From Mesorhizobium metallidurans STM 2683 (lineage in GTDB: Bacteria > Pseudomonadota > Alphaproteobacteria > Rhizobiales > Rhizobiaceae): DNA of 64,000 nt. Below, piece by piece: positions 1-8,103 of this stretch. Location of the stretch: positions 1 to 64,000 of the forward strand of contig NZ_CAUM01000149.1 in NCBI RefSeq assembly GCF_000350085.1, written 5' to 3'. The notes beneath the pieces were generated by a model. The model searched no databases. It had not been told where the DNA came from and saw nothing but the letters and a program-made list of their open reading frames with translations. The stretch's first letter is position 1. Each line of letters starts with the position of its first letter. The position numbers and the translations under genes were made by a program.

Positions 1-25
1 CTCCCCCGCAAGGGGGGAGATCGGA
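1..25. repeat. Hairpin at window edge, part of a dispersed palindromic repeat
   Basis: The window opens with CTCCCCCGCAAGGGGGGAG, a near-perfect hairpin. A very similar hairpin occurs inside the 3' end of uvrB near 63310. It is probably the end of a dispersed rhizobial intergenic repeat cut by the window edge. Bases 26-200 hold nothing else I recognise. Confidence 0.5.
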
Positions 26-200
26 TGACGCTTCGGCTTTCGCCAGCCACCATGCTGGAAGGCAAGGCAAGGCGCGGCGCCAACCTGAAGCGAATTCCTG
101 CGGCATGAACGCTTGCTTATGACGTCCACGCACGCCATGCTCGGCCAGCCGCTCTTCCCGGATGAAGGTCGGAGACTCAAACCCCCGAACGAGGCAAACC

Positions 201-521
201 ATGACCAGCATGAGAGACCGTCAGGAAGGCTTCGAAAAGAAGTTCGCCATGGACGAGGAAACGAAGTTCAAGGCCATGGCGCGCCGCAACAAGCTGCTCG
301 GCCTGTGGGCCGCTGAAAAGCTCGGCAAATCAGGCGCGGACGCCGACGCCTATGCGAAAGAGGTGGTGCGTTCGGACTTCGAAGAAGCAGGCGACGACGA
401 TGTGTTCCGCAAGGTCCGCGCCGATTTCGACGCGGCCGGCGTCGCCCTGTCGGATATTCAGATTCGCGGCGCCATGGCCGAACTCCTGATATCAGCGGTC
501 GAGCAGATCAAAACGAGCTGA
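201..521 (+). CDS. DUF1476 protein, F1-ATPase inhibitor zeta subunit homologue
   Basis: This small soluble protein of 106 residues belongs to DUF1476, a family confined to alphaproteobacteria. In Paracoccus denitrificans its member is the zeta subunit, which inhibits ATP hydrolysis by the F1-ATPase. The N-terminal stretch MRDRQEGFEKKFAMDEE is the conserved inhibitory segment of the family, followed by a helical body with RNKLLGLWAAEKLG. I chose the ATG at 201, four residues before that motif; an upstream in-frame ATG would add unrelated residues. It is a single gene with no operon partner in view. The family assignment is firm; inhibitor activity in this organism is inferred. Confidence 0.92.
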   Translation: MTSMRDRQEGFEKKFAMDEETKFKAMARRNKLLGLWAAEKLGKSGADADAYAKEVVRSDFEEAGDDDVFRKVRADFDAAGVALSDIQIRGAMAELLISAVEQIKTS

Positions 522-564
522 GCACCGCTCGGCGCCGTCACGCCGATTTGCCCGATTTCCAAAG

Positions 565-1308
565 TCAGTGGCAGCATGCCTCGCCATACTGCAACTGCTC
601 GTCCCAGTCCGGCCTGCCCCCAGGCGTAAAATCCATCAGGTTCCACAAGGGCTCGCAGGTGCCGATGCCGCGCGCGTCCTGGCCGGGCTCGGCCGGAGCG
701 AAGTCCAGTTCCGACGACCAGAAATGACGGATGCCGTCGGCGTCGCGATGGAACACCGACAGCAGCGGCAGTTGCGCGCCGTCCTCGGCCTCGGCGTGAT
801 AGTCGCGCTTGAAGTCGTTGCCGGCCGAGGAGATGAGCCGCATGTTGGTCCAGCCGCGGTCGCTGCCGAGCGTCAGCATGTTTTCCAGCGCGGTTTTGCC
901 GACCACGGCGAAATTGAAGCCGGCGGCCTCGAGATGGCCGACCGCGCCGTCGAACTGGTCGAGCAGCGCCGTGCAGGATGGGCACGGCTGGTCCGGCCGC
1001 GCAAGCTTCGCCGTGCCGCCGCTGGTCGCCACATCGCGCGTCTCCTTCGGATGGCGCGGAAACATCATGTTGTAGAGGATCAGCGTATCCTTGCCGGGCG
1101 CAAACAGCTCCGACAGCTTTATGCGCGCCGGCCTGCCGCCGGGACCAAGCCCGTCGAACACATAATCCCGCGGCACCAGCCCGCCCATGGGCAGCGCGCG
1201 GCGGGCGACGGCCACATCCTCCATGGCGCGGCGCAGCTCGATCTCCTTCTGCAGCAATTTTTCGCGGGCGGTGCGGTATTCGCTGGTCTCGTTGGGAAAG
1301 CTGATCAT
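565..1308 (-). CDS. DUF899 thioredoxin-like family protein
   Basis: The predicted protein of 247 residues matches the DUF899 family of thioredoxin-fold proteins with unknown reaction. It carries a CPSC motif in the segment PCPSCTALLDQFDG, where thioredoxins hold their redox pair, and the family block near the N terminus (LPMGGLVPRDYVFDG). The start chosen, ATG at 1308, has GGAG six bases upstream; in-frame ATGs at 1314 and 1320 lie within or beside that ribosome site and are less likely. Upstream lies a repeat element, so the gene is probably transcribed alone. A redox role is inferred only from the fold and the CXXC pair. Confidence 0.85.
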   Translation of the reverse strand: MISFPNETSEYRTAREKLLQKEIELRRAMEDVAVARRALPMGGLVPRDYVFDGLGPGGRPARIKLSELFAPGKDTLILYNMMFPRHPKETRDVATSGGTAKLARPDQPCPSCTALLDQFDGAVGHLEAAGFNFAVVGKTALENMLTLGSDRGWTNMRLISSAGNDFKRDYHAEAEDGAQLPLLSVFHRDADGIRHFWSSELDFAPAEPGQDARGIGTCEPLWNLMDFTPGGRPDWDEQLQYGEACCH

Positions 1309-1430
1309 CGTCATCTCCATCTTGGAATTTTGACGACGCGCGCCAAGGTTCCGGCAACGCGCCTTGCCTCTCAAGGACGCATGGCGAAGGACGGTTCCGA
1401 CATTCGTATGCGCAGACGGGCGGTAGAAGT

Positions 1431-1578
1431 CCCCCTCACCCGGATTGCCAACCGAATTGCGAAGCGCAATTCGGGGCAATCCGACCTCTCCCCGAGGGGA
1501 GAGGAGGCCGCCGGCGTCGATGCCAGCCTCTTCTCCCCGGCGGGGAGAAGGTGGCCGCGAAGCGGCCGGATGAGGGGG
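1431..1578. repeat. Dispersed palindromic intergenic repeat
   Basis: The outer arms CCCCCTCACCCGG and CCGGATGAGGGGG are inverted. Between them lie four smaller palindromes, including CCGAATTGCG/CGCAATTCGG, CCTCTCCCC/GGGGAGAGG and CTTCTCCCC/GGGGAGAAG. Elements with the same CCCTCA...CTTCTCCCC architecture occur at 26061-26272, and this style is common between genes of Mesorhizobium and relatives. It separates the DUF899 gene from the LprI-like gene. Confidence 0.75.
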
Positions 1579-1609
1579 CCGCCTCGACGGGATAGCGGAA
1601 CAAACGAAG

Positions 1610-2032
1610 CTACTGCGCCGCCGGTACCGGGCAACTGGTGTCGCCCTCCTGGCAGTTGAGGTAGCCCTCGAAATCCTTCAGCCTGCTGTCGGTGAGTGCC
1701 TCCTGGCAGCCGGCGACGACCATCGGATACATGCTGCCGGCCATGTCGCGCGGGCCGCCCTGGAAATTGCATTCGGCATCGCGGAAGCCGACCCAGGCGC
1801 GCTGCGCATCGACCAGCAGTTTCTTCGACGCCGCATCGTCCTTCAGCCGGCTCTCGATCTGCTTGTAGGCGTCGTTGAGCTTCTTGTCGGCCGCGGCAAA
1901 TGACTTGCCGGCGCATTCGTTCATGGTCGCTTGATCCATCGCATTGGCGCAATCGTCGGCCGCCCGCGCCGCATGAGTGAACAGCGGAATGGCGAGGATC
2001 AAGGTGGCGAGGCCGGTTTTGGAAAGCCGCAT
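1610..2032 (-). CDS. Secreted LprI-like (DUF1311) protein
   Basis: This exported protein of 140 residues starts with a clear signal peptide (residues 1-25, cleavage after THAARA). The mature part has the DUF1311/LprI pattern: DCANAMDQATMNECAG, then LNDAYKQIESRL, then QRAWVGFRDAEC, with paired cysteines. The family includes the mycobacterial lysozyme inhibitor LprI and many periplasmic proteins of unknown role. The ATG at 2032 gives the signal peptide directly; the longer frame upstream would bury it. It stands alone. Periplasmic location is well supported, lysozyme inhibition is only possible. Confidence 0.85.
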   Translation of the reverse strand: MRLSKTGLATLILAIPLFTHAARAADDCANAMDQATMNECAGKSFAAADKKLNDAYKQIESRLKDDAASKKLLVDAQRAWVGFRDAECNFQGGPRDMAGSMYPMVVAGCQEALTDSRLKDFEGYLNCQEGDTSCPVPAAQ

Positions 2033-2231
2033 CGTGTTTCTCCGGTTTTCGAGAGCCCCCGCTGTAACAAAGCTTAACCGCGGGACGAACACAGGCAAGA
2101 TGCAGCCTGTCGCCTTGGTGGACAGTTCCTTTCAGGCCGCTTCCGTCGACAGGACAGCAATAGCGTTGCGGTACGGGAAGCACTCCGCCGCATTCTTCGT
2201 TCAGGTCTATAGCTCCATATCGGGGAAAATC

Positions 2232-2582
2232 ATGCGCGAAGCCGACAATGACGAAATCGACCTGTGCTGCCCGCAGATCGTCGCCGACAATGCCGCCAAG
2301 GGCCTCAGGCTGCGCGGCATATTTGGCCGCGGCGGCACCGAGATCGGGGTTGCGAGGGCCACCGAGCTCAAGAACCGCGACAAGCTTTCGCCCTCCACGG
2401 TCCGGCGGATGGTCAGCTATTTCGCCCGCCACGAGGTCGACAACAAGGGCCGCAATTTCGGCAGTGAAGAAAACCCGTCGGCCGGCTACATCGCCTGGCT
2501 TTTACGGGGCGGCGACGAAGGCCGCGCCTGGGCGCTCGACCTCAAGCAGAAGATCGGCAGCGCGCCCGATGTCCGAGCATGA
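2232..2582 (+). CDS. Small hypothetical protein of phage-associated type
   Basis: The product is 116 residues. The block STVRRMVSYFARHEVD followed by PSAGYIAWLLRGGDEGRAWA recurs in proteins of phage and phage-like regions, where it is often attached to other domains. It reads as a short helical module with no catalytic residues I can name. The ATG at 2232 follows GGGGAAAAT. No other phage gene is nearby, so this may be a domesticated or stranded module. The following 257 bases (2583-2839) hold nothing recognisable. Function unknown. Confidence 0.65.
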   Translation: MREADNDEIDLCCPQIVADNAAKGLRLRGIFGRGGTEIGVARATELKNRDKLSPSTVRRMVSYFARHEVDNKGRNFGSEENPSAGYIAWLLRGGDEGRAWALDLKQKIGSAPDVRA

Positions 2583-2839
2583 AAGATCTTGGGGAACAGG
2601 AGGATTCGCGCGGTGCCTGCTAGTGTACAAGGTGGCGGATCCCGATAAGCCCGCCTCGGTAGAACCCCCAACCTCGGGACCCGCCGTGGAGTGCGGCTGA
2701 CACATGCCGGTGCAGCCCCTCCGACACCTTCCGCTCGTTACCCCGACCGACCGGCGTGGCAGGTGGTTAGCATTTGCCGTTCGCGGCCTATGTGAAGCGG
2801 TTCACAAAGGATGCACTTTTTTCGCAGGGCAGAGCCGAG

Positions 2840-3328
2840 CTAGCCTTCCCAGGCGACCTCGAACATCCCCAGCCGCTCGTAGAGCCTGACGGCTGCGGGG
2901 TTCTCGACCGTATTGGTCTTGAGATCGACATGCGCGGCTCCCCGCTCGCGAAATTCGGCGAAGGCGTGCCACATCAGCGCCTCGGCGATGCCCCGGCCGC
3001 GCGCCTCGGGATGGACGGCAAGGTCTTTGACGAAAGCCCTCGTCCAGCACAGCGCCGCGCCCACCAGCCGGCCTTTGCCGTTGATGACCAGGAAGCACAG
3101 AGCGGGATCGAATTCCGCGTCGCCCGAAACGCGCGACCACCATTCGTCGAACGGCCCGTCGGTGCCGTCGTCGAACACTTCGGTCAAAAGCGCGTGCAAG
3201 GCCGGCGCATCGGCTGGTTCGAAGCCGCGCATGACGAAGCCTTCGGGCCAGCGCGGCGGCACCAGCGTCACGTCGAGGATCTTGCGCAGCCTGATGTCGT
3301 TTGGCGCCGGCGCGCGCGGCTCAGGCAT
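2840..3328 (-). CDS. GNAT family N-acetyltransferase
   Basis: This protein of 162 residues would transfer an acetyl group from acetyl-CoA to an unknown amine. The GNAT fold shows in the acetyl-CoA binding segment VHPEARGRGIAEALM (the R-G-R-G-I pattern) and the C-terminal block ENPAAVRLYERLGM. The ATG at 3328 is used; a TTG at 3337 in frame is also possible. It lies 33 bases downstream of the lytic transglycosylase gene on the same strand, with a GCGCGC/GCGCG hairpin between them, so co-transcription is possible. The substrate cannot be read from the sequence. Confidence 0.88.
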   Translation of the reverse strand: MPEPRAPAPNDIRLRKILDVTLVPPRWPEGFVMRGFEPADAPALHALLTEVFDDGTDGPFDEWWSRVSGDAEFDPALCFLVINGKGRLVGAALCWTRAFVKDLAVHPEARGRGIAEALMWHAFAEFRERGAAHVDLKTNTVENPAAVRLYERLGMFEVAWEG

Positions 3329-3361
3329 GACGTTCAATGCCTGTCGCGCAAAAGCGCGCTA

Positions 3362-4243
3362 TCAGGCATCAGGCTGCAAGCGCCGCCGCTTGCGGTCGAT
3401 GCCGAGGCCGGTTTCCTCCAGCATGCCCTTGCGCTTGGCGTCGTAATAATAGCCGGTCTGGTATAGCCGGTCGGCGCGCTTGGCGTTGCCATCGGACACC
3501 AGCCAGGCGCCACGCAGATATTTGACCGCGTATTTCAGATTGGTCTCGGCATCGAACAGACCGCGCGCCGGCCCGGCATAACCCATGCCGCGCGCCGTCG
3601 CATGCTTGATCTGCATCAGCCCCCAATGGCCGCGATTATAGGCTTTAGGATTGAAAGTGCTCTCGCGGTTGACGACACGGCGCACCAGGTCGACCGGCAC
3701 CTGATAGAACGCGGCATATTTCTCGATCAGCCGCTCGATCTCGGCGCGCGGTCCGCTCGCGGGTACTTCCGGCGAACCGACAGGGGCCAGGGCGCTGGGA
3801 TTCTGCGGCACGGCATAGGCCACCTGCTGAACCCCTGATATGCCGGCTTTCCCGGCGGTGGTCGGCACGACAAGCCCGGCAGTGGTGTAGACCGGCGCCG
3901 CGGCGTTGACCGGCAGAGCGGCAGGCCCGGCCTTGTTGGTCATGACGGCAGGCACGGCCGCGGCTCCCGGCGTCGACCCGGCGAAAGCGGCGGCGGGTTC
4001 GACCGGCGGTGCGGCCTGATCCGTCGACAGCGCAGCCGTCTGCACCGGCGTGTTGCCTGAAGGCTCGGGCAGGACCGAAACGGTGTCCGGCAGCGCCAGG
4101 GCGAAGCCTGCGTCGGCGCCGGCTGCAGCGGCTGGTTCGGCGAAGGAAGTTGCAGGCTTGACCTGCGAGGTCGACGTGCAGCCGGCCAGGCCGGCCGCCG
4201 CAAGGACCGCGCCGATCGCGATGAGGTTGAGTTTTGCTGGCAA
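3362..4243 (-). CDS. Lytic transglycosylase lipoprotein (SLT domain)
   Basis: The enzyme would cleave the glycan strands of peptidoglycan from the periplasm. The C-terminal third is an SLT domain: the catalytic glutamate lies in NRESTFNPKA, followed by WGLMQI and NLKYAVKYLRGA, the usual order. The N terminus carries a lipobox (LAAAGLAGC), so it is probably a lipoprotein, with a long proline/alanine-rich linker between. I favour the TTG at 4243 because it places the signal peptide at residue 1; an ATG at 4357 would add 38 residues before it. Divergent from ogt. Confidence 0.87.
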   Translation of the reverse strand: MPAKLNLIAIGAVLAAAGLAGCTSTSQVKPATSFAEPAAAAGADAGFALALPDTVSVLPEPSGNTPVQTAALSTDQAAPPVEPAAAFAGSTPGAAAVPAVMTNKAGPAALPVNAAAPVYTTAGLVVPTTAGKAGISGVQQVAYAVPQNPSALAPVGSPEVPASGPRAEIERLIEKYAAFYQVPVDLVRRVVNRESTFNPKAYNRGHWGLMQIKHATARGMGYAGPARGLFDAETNLKYAVKYLRGAWLVSDGNAKRADRLYQTGYYYDAKRKGMLEETGLGIDRKRRRLQPDA

Positions 4244-4408
4244 GCCGCGCTCGGGTCCGGTTCGTTTGTTAAGAAATTCCTTACACCAGCGATTCTTGCC
4301 CGGCAATCGGGGCGTGCCGGCGGTTTTCGGGTGGCGAGACTCAAGTCCCAGTGCCATATTGTTCTGGATATGTACCCGTTTTTCGTCGTTTTGCCTGGAG
4401 AACATGCC

Positions 4409-4978
4409 ATGGAAAACCCCACTTCGATCACCGCCGGCCACGCAGTGTTAGAAACAGTGATCGGCTTAATGGGCATTGCCTGGAGCGAAGCCGGGCTCAT
4501 CCGGCTTTGCCTGCCCGAACGCAGCCGCGAAGCAGTAGAGCGCCGGCTGCTGCGCCAGGCCGGCGTTTCGCCCTCCACCGTCCAGCCGCAATGGGTCGTC
4601 GAGCTGGTCGCCTCGATCAGGGCCTACGCGGCCGGCGAGGACGTCGATTTCTCCAACGTGCCGGTCGATCTCGCCGGCATCGACGATTTCCGCCTCGCCA
4701 TCTATGACGCCGCCCGCAAGCTCGCCTTCGGCGAGACCACCACCTATGGCGAACTGGCCAAAAGCGCCGGCCATGCCGGGCTGGCGCGGGAAACGGGCGC
4801 CGCGCTTGGCGCCAACCCGGTGCCGCTGGTCATCCCATGCCACCGCATTCTTGCCGCCGGCGGCAAGATCGGCGGGTTTTCCGCCCCCGGCGGCTCGGCC
4901 ACCAAGGAAAAGATGCTGGCGATGGAAGGCGTGCTCGTCGGCCCGCCGCCGCCGGCGCAAGTGTCTTTCGGCTTCTGA
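4409..4978 (+). CDS. ogt: Methylated-DNA--protein-cysteine methyltransferase
   Basis: This suicide DNA-repair protein removes alkyl groups from O6-alkylguanine onto its own cysteine. The active site VIPCHRI is present with Cys144, and the helix-turn-helix and GGFSAPGG loop follow as in the Ogt/AGT family. Length, 189 residues, is normal for Ogt without an Ada domain. The ATG at 4409 has GGAG eight bases upstream. The gene diverges from the lytic transglycosylase gene and has no partner downstream. Confidence 0.93.
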   Translation: MENPTSITAGHAVLETVIGLMGIAWSEAGLIRLCLPERSREAVERRLLRQAGVSPSTVQPQWVVELVASIRAYAAGEDVDFSNVPVDLAGIDDFRLAIYDAARKLAFGETTTYGELAKSAGHAGLARETGAALGANPVPLVIPCHRILAAGGKIGGFSAPGGSATKEKMLAMEGVLVGPPPPAQVSFGF

Positions 4979-5002
4979 ACAAGTCTCGTTCGGGTTCTGA
5001 AT

Positions 5003-5329
5003 TCAGTGGCGCCGCAGGATGCGCCGGCGGAAATGGTCGACCTCCACCCGCTTGCAAATGTAGACCGGGCAGGATTTCGCATCGGCACTCGGCACATAGG
5101 CACGTGTCCTGACCTCACCCATGGTGCAGAATTGCTGGCTCTGCACATAGCGGTCGTAGAGCGGCAACCCCGGCACGCGCTTTGACTGGTAGCGCAGGAT
5201 CACCGCGCCCTGCCGGGCGATCGTCGCCTGCACCCTGCCGCAGCTCATGCGGGTCGGGTCATAGCGCGAGATCGCCTGCGCTTCGGCGGCTATAAGCGTC
5301 AGGCAGGCGGCAAGCAGAACAATTCTCAT
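5003..5329 (-). CDS. Small secreted protein of unknown function
   Basis: The product is 108 residues with a signal peptide (residues 1-20, ending AEAQA). The mature part contains four cysteines, spaced as two early and two late (SCGRVQA, QFCTMGEV, SCPVYICKR), which suggests disulfides in the periplasm. Similar short proteins are common and unnamed in rhizobia. The start at 5329 follows GAGAGGAACC. It converges with ogt. I do not recognise a function. Confidence 0.7.
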   Translation of the reverse strand: MRIVLLAACLTLIAAEAQAISRYDPTRMSCGRVQATIARQGAVILRYQSKRVPGLPLYDRYVQSQQFCTMGEVRTRAYVPSADAKSCPVYICKRVEVDHFRRRILRRH

Positions 5330-5625
5330 GGTTCCTCTCCCAAAACCGAACCGGCGCCTGAAGGTATTGTGCCCCCTTCCCGACGCGCAATTCCTCAACG
5401 CTTTCATGCGATTGGGGCGGCCGTTGGGCGGCGCCGCGTCAGCGCCATTGTCACGCAGACTTGTTTTTCGCGCAAAACCAGCCTATATGCGTTCCATTGA
5501 TATTTCGGCCGATCGATCCGGGCCTCGCGATATTCGCGTTTGCTGACGTCTATCTCCAAAATCTCGATGCACACCGGCTGGATTTCGGTCTGGTCAAATA
5601 AAAGCAAATGTGAAGGACTATCGAA

Positions 5626-5838
5626 ATGGCAACTGGTACGGTCAAGTGGTTTAACTCCACCAAGGGCTTCGGCTTCATCCAGCCTGACGCGGGCGGCGCG
5701 GACGTTTTCGTCCACATCTCCGCAGTCGAGCGCGCTGGATTGTCGACCCTGGTCGAAGGCCAGAAGATCAACTTCGAGATCGAGCAGGACCGCCGCACTG
5801 GCAAGTCGTCCGCTGGATCTCTGAGCAAGGCAGCCTGA
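5626..5838 (+). CDS. cspA: Cold-shock family RNA/DNA-binding protein
   Basis: This is a single-domain cold-shock protein of 70 residues, a nucleic-acid chaperone. RNP1 (KGFGFI, residues 13-18) and RNP2 (VFVHI, residues 27-31) are both intact. The ATG at 5626 follows GAAGGAC. About 290 bases separate it from the divergent secreted-protein gene, room for the long leader typical of csp genes, although I cannot show cold regulation. A strong terminator follows at 6005. The 165 bases between stop and terminator contain a GC-rich hairpin near 5850-5880 and no gene I can support. Confidence 0.93.
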   Translation: MATGTVKWFNSTKGFGFIQPDAGGADVFVHISAVERAGLSTLVEGQKINFEIEQDRRTGKSSAGSLSKAA

Positions 5839-6004
5839 TTTTGAAAATGGCGCGCGCCGGGCGAGAGCTCGGGGCGCGCGGCAAGTCACGGATGTACTGA
5901 CGGTCGCGCGAGAAGCGCGCCGGAGCGGAAAGACCCCGACCAGCCGAAGCAGCAGATTGCTGACGGCCCGGCCAAAACGCTCCAGTCAGGCTACCAAGCA
6001 TGGG

Positions 6005-6036
6005 AAGGCGGGATTTTGTCCCGCCTTTTTATTTTG
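6005..6036 (+). terminator. Intrinsic terminator downstream of cspA
   Basis: The hairpin AGGCGGGA-TTTTG-TCCCGCCT is followed by a T-rich run (TTTTTATTTT). It would end the cspA transcript, about 170 bases after the stop codon. Confidence 0.85.
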
Positions 6037-6088
6037 CCTGGATTTCAGCCAGCTTGGCCTTGCAGCGCCGAAGATGTATTTTCTGCCC

Positions 6089-6290
6089 ATGACCAAGCTC
6101 GAAGAGATCAAAAAATCCATTGCCGAACTGAGCCGCGAAGAACTAAAGGGCATTCACCGCCTGGTTCGAGGCATTGCAGGCCGATTTGTGGGACCAACAG
6201 ATCGAGGCCGACGCAAAAGCAGGCAGGCTCGATGAGCTTGCAGAGCAAGCTTTAGCTGAGATTCGAGCCGGCCGGATCCGCCCGCTCTAA
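6089..6290 (+). pseudogene. Frameshifted small antitoxin-like protein
   Basis: Reading from the ATG at 6089 gives MTKLEEIKKSIAELSREELK, and the next frame then continues as FTAWFEALQADLWDQQ and on to GRLDELAEQALAEIRAG, stopping at 6290. The two halves together make a typical ~66-residue protein of a family often found upstream of RelE/ParE-type toxin genes. The break coincides with the run AAAGGG near 6150: removing one G restores a single frame. No toxin gene follows. It is either a decayed orphan antitoxin, a sequencing error, or far less likely a programmed shift. Confidence 0.7.
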
Positions 6291-6367
6291 ATCGCACCGC
6301 CACATTCACATAGTCTGAATAGGCTCCGTCGGCCGAAGGCCGCAAGCCCGACCGGGCGTCGCGCCAT

Positions 6368-6472
6368 TACAGCGCCGCGCGCCCTCTCGGACGCGCAAAG
6401 GACGCTGTAACACTTTTGATTTTGCGCATGATCCTTACCGAAAATCGAAGTCGATTTTCGGGGTCATGCGCC
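6368..6472. repeat. Two adjacent palindromic intergenic repeats
   Basis: The first unit (6368-6410) has arms TTACAGCG and CGCTGTAA around GCGCGCCC...GGACGCGC. The second (6425-6472) has GCGCATGA...TCATGCGC enclosing CCGAAAATCGA/TCGATTTTCGG. Related copies of the first unit lie at 56201-56242 and 11560-11601. These are typical short mobile repeats of Rhizobiales. The rest of 6291-6523 is featureless. Confidence 0.7.
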
Positions 6473-6523
6473 GGCGCGCCCGTCCGGAGCAGCCGCGAAG
6501 CGGCGACGGCGTGAGGACAAAAA

Positions 6524-7135
6524 CTACCCCACCCACTCCATCGGCACATGCCCCTTGTCCGCCTCCACCCTTTTCAGCCAGGCCGCCACCGCCGGGTAGG
6601 CATCGAGTTGGAAGCCGCCCATCCCTGCCGTATGCGTATAGGCGTAGAGCGCGATATCGGCGACGCTCAATGCGTCACCGGCGAAGAACACACTGCCTTC
6701 CAGATATTTGTTCATCACGCCGAGCGCCTTGTTGCCGCGCTCCAGCGTCACCGCCAGCCGCTCCGGCGTCGCATCCCCAGCTCGTTCAGGAAAAGTCAGC
6801 AGCGCCCTGCGCACCGCGATATAGGGCTCGTGGCTGTATTGCTCGAAGAACAGCCATTGATAGGCCAGCCCGCGCTCGTATTTGTCGGTCGGCAGGAAGC
6901 GCGTGCCTTCGGCGAGATAGAGCAGGATGGCGTTGGATTCGGCGAGCCGCCTGCCGTCGTCGAGTTCCAGCAGCGGCACCATGGCATTGGGGTTCTTGGC
7001 GACATAGTCTGCTTTTCGCGTCTCGCCGGTGTGCGAGCTCACCTCGATATTGGTGAAGGCGATGCCCAGCTTCGCCATCAGCAGACGCGGCTTGTAGCAA
7101 TTGCCGCTGTCGATCATTCCATAGAGTATGGTCAT
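6524..7135 (-). CDS. Glutathione S-transferase family protein
   Basis: The protein of 203 residues has a thioredoxin-like N-terminal domain (about 1-80), with SGNCYKPRLL at the glutathione-activating position and MVPLLELDDGRRLAESNAIL as the glutathione-binding segment including the conserved E-S pair. An all-helical C-terminal domain follows with FFAGDALSVADIALYAY, the family's N-capping motif. The role is probably detoxification or redox handling; the substrate is unknown. It stands alone between repeats and the EAL gene pair. Confidence 0.9.
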   Translation of the reverse strand: MTILYGMIDSGNCYKPRLLMAKLGIAFTNIEVSSHTGETRKADYVAKNPNAMVPLLELDDGRRLAESNAILLYLAEGTRFLPTDKYERGLAYQWLFFEQYSHEPYIAVRRALLTFPERAGDATPERLAVTLERGNKALGVMNKYLEGSVFFAGDALSVADIALYAYTHTAGMGGFQLDAYPAVAAWLKRVEADKGHVPMEWVG

Positions 7136-7248
7136 TTTATTCCCCTGCCGTTCCCTTGCCGATGCAATTATGGTGGCGGCGGCAGCCTGATCCAGTGATT
7201 TGTTTTGTCGCGACCATCAGCGCTGCTGATGCATTATCTCGGCATATC

Positions 7249-8103
7249 CTAACCGAACAACGGGATGACCTTGCTATCCATGCCGAGCAGCCTGTCGATG
7301 GACAGCGGCTCCTCGTCGAAGACCGTGCCGGCCAAAGCCGGCCGCCCCAGATGAAACCCCTGCAGGAGGTCGACGCCGCCATCCAGCGCGACGCGCAGAT
7401 GGGTGGCCTGCTCGATCCCTTCGACCAGCACCTTGGTGCCGCGGTCGTGCAGTGCCGAAACCAGCGGCCGGAAAAATCGTTCGGCGGCGGCATGGCGGCA
7501 GAATTCCGCGAACCATGTGCCGTCGATCTTGACGATGTCGGGCTGAATAAGCGCGACCCGCTCCTCCGTCGAATGCCCGGTGCCGAAATCGTCGATGGCG
7601 ATGCGGATACCGTCGCGCCGCATCTCGCGCACCAGGCTGACGAGCAACGCGTCGTCGGCCGCCTGTTCGGTGATTTCGCAGATCAGCATGCCTGGATGCA
7701 GGCCGAAATCGGCGAGATGCCTGGTCATCAGCCTGATTTCGGCCAGCGCCCGCCCGGGATGATCGTTGATCAGCGGATTGTAGTTGAAGAACAGGTCGAG
7801 CCGGTCGACGCCGATGTTGCGGAAGTTCCTGAGATGCAGCACCCGGCACATCGTCTCGACGAACAGCCGATCGGCCGGGGGCAGGCCCTCGAAAAACACC
7901 GCTGGCGCCACCCGCCTGCCGGCACGGTGCGGCTCGATAAGGCCCTCGACCGCGACGGCCCGCAAAAATCTGCCGCGCGGCGCGAAAATCGGCTGATAGG
8001 CGCTCCTCAGCCGGAATGCGCCATAGACGCCGTATTCGATCCCGACCTCGTCGGCAAAGATCGCCTCGCCGACATTGCGCCGCCTGTCGGGCCGCCCGGT
8101 CAT
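7249..8103 (-). CDS. EAL-domain protein (cyclic-di-GMP phosphodiesterase-like), downstream copy
   Basis: This soluble protein of 284 residues consists of one EAL domain with no sensor or GGDEF part. The signature is altered to EGLIEP: the glutamate is kept but the arginine of ExLxR is glutamate. Other metal and substrate residues look present: FFNYNP (Asn), CEITEQ (Glu), DDFGTGHS, VKID (Lys), VEGIE and LQGFHLGRP. Its start overlaps the stop of the upstream EAL gene by four bases (ATGA), so translation is coupled. It may hydrolyse cyclic-di-GMP weakly or only bind it. Confidence 0.85.
   Translation of the reverse strand: MTGRPDRRRNVGEAIFADEVGIEYGVYGAFRLRSAYQPIFAPRGRFLRAVAVEGLIEPHRAGRRVAPAVFFEGLPPADRLFVETMCRVLHLRNFRNIGVDRLDLFFNYNPLINDHPGRALAEIRLMTRHLADFGLHPGMLICEITEQAADDALLVSLVREMRRDGIRIAIDDFGTGHSTEERVALIQPDIVKIDGTWFAEFCRHAAAERFFRPLVSALHDRGTKVLVEGIEQATHLRVALDGGVDLLQGFHLGRPALAGTVFDEEPLSIDRLLGMDSKVIPLFG

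Noticed and set aside
1371..2432. 353-residue minus-strand frame over the LprI-like gene and the repeat
   Set aside because: It runs through a palindromic repeat and out of frame with the LprI-like signal peptide; not protein-like.
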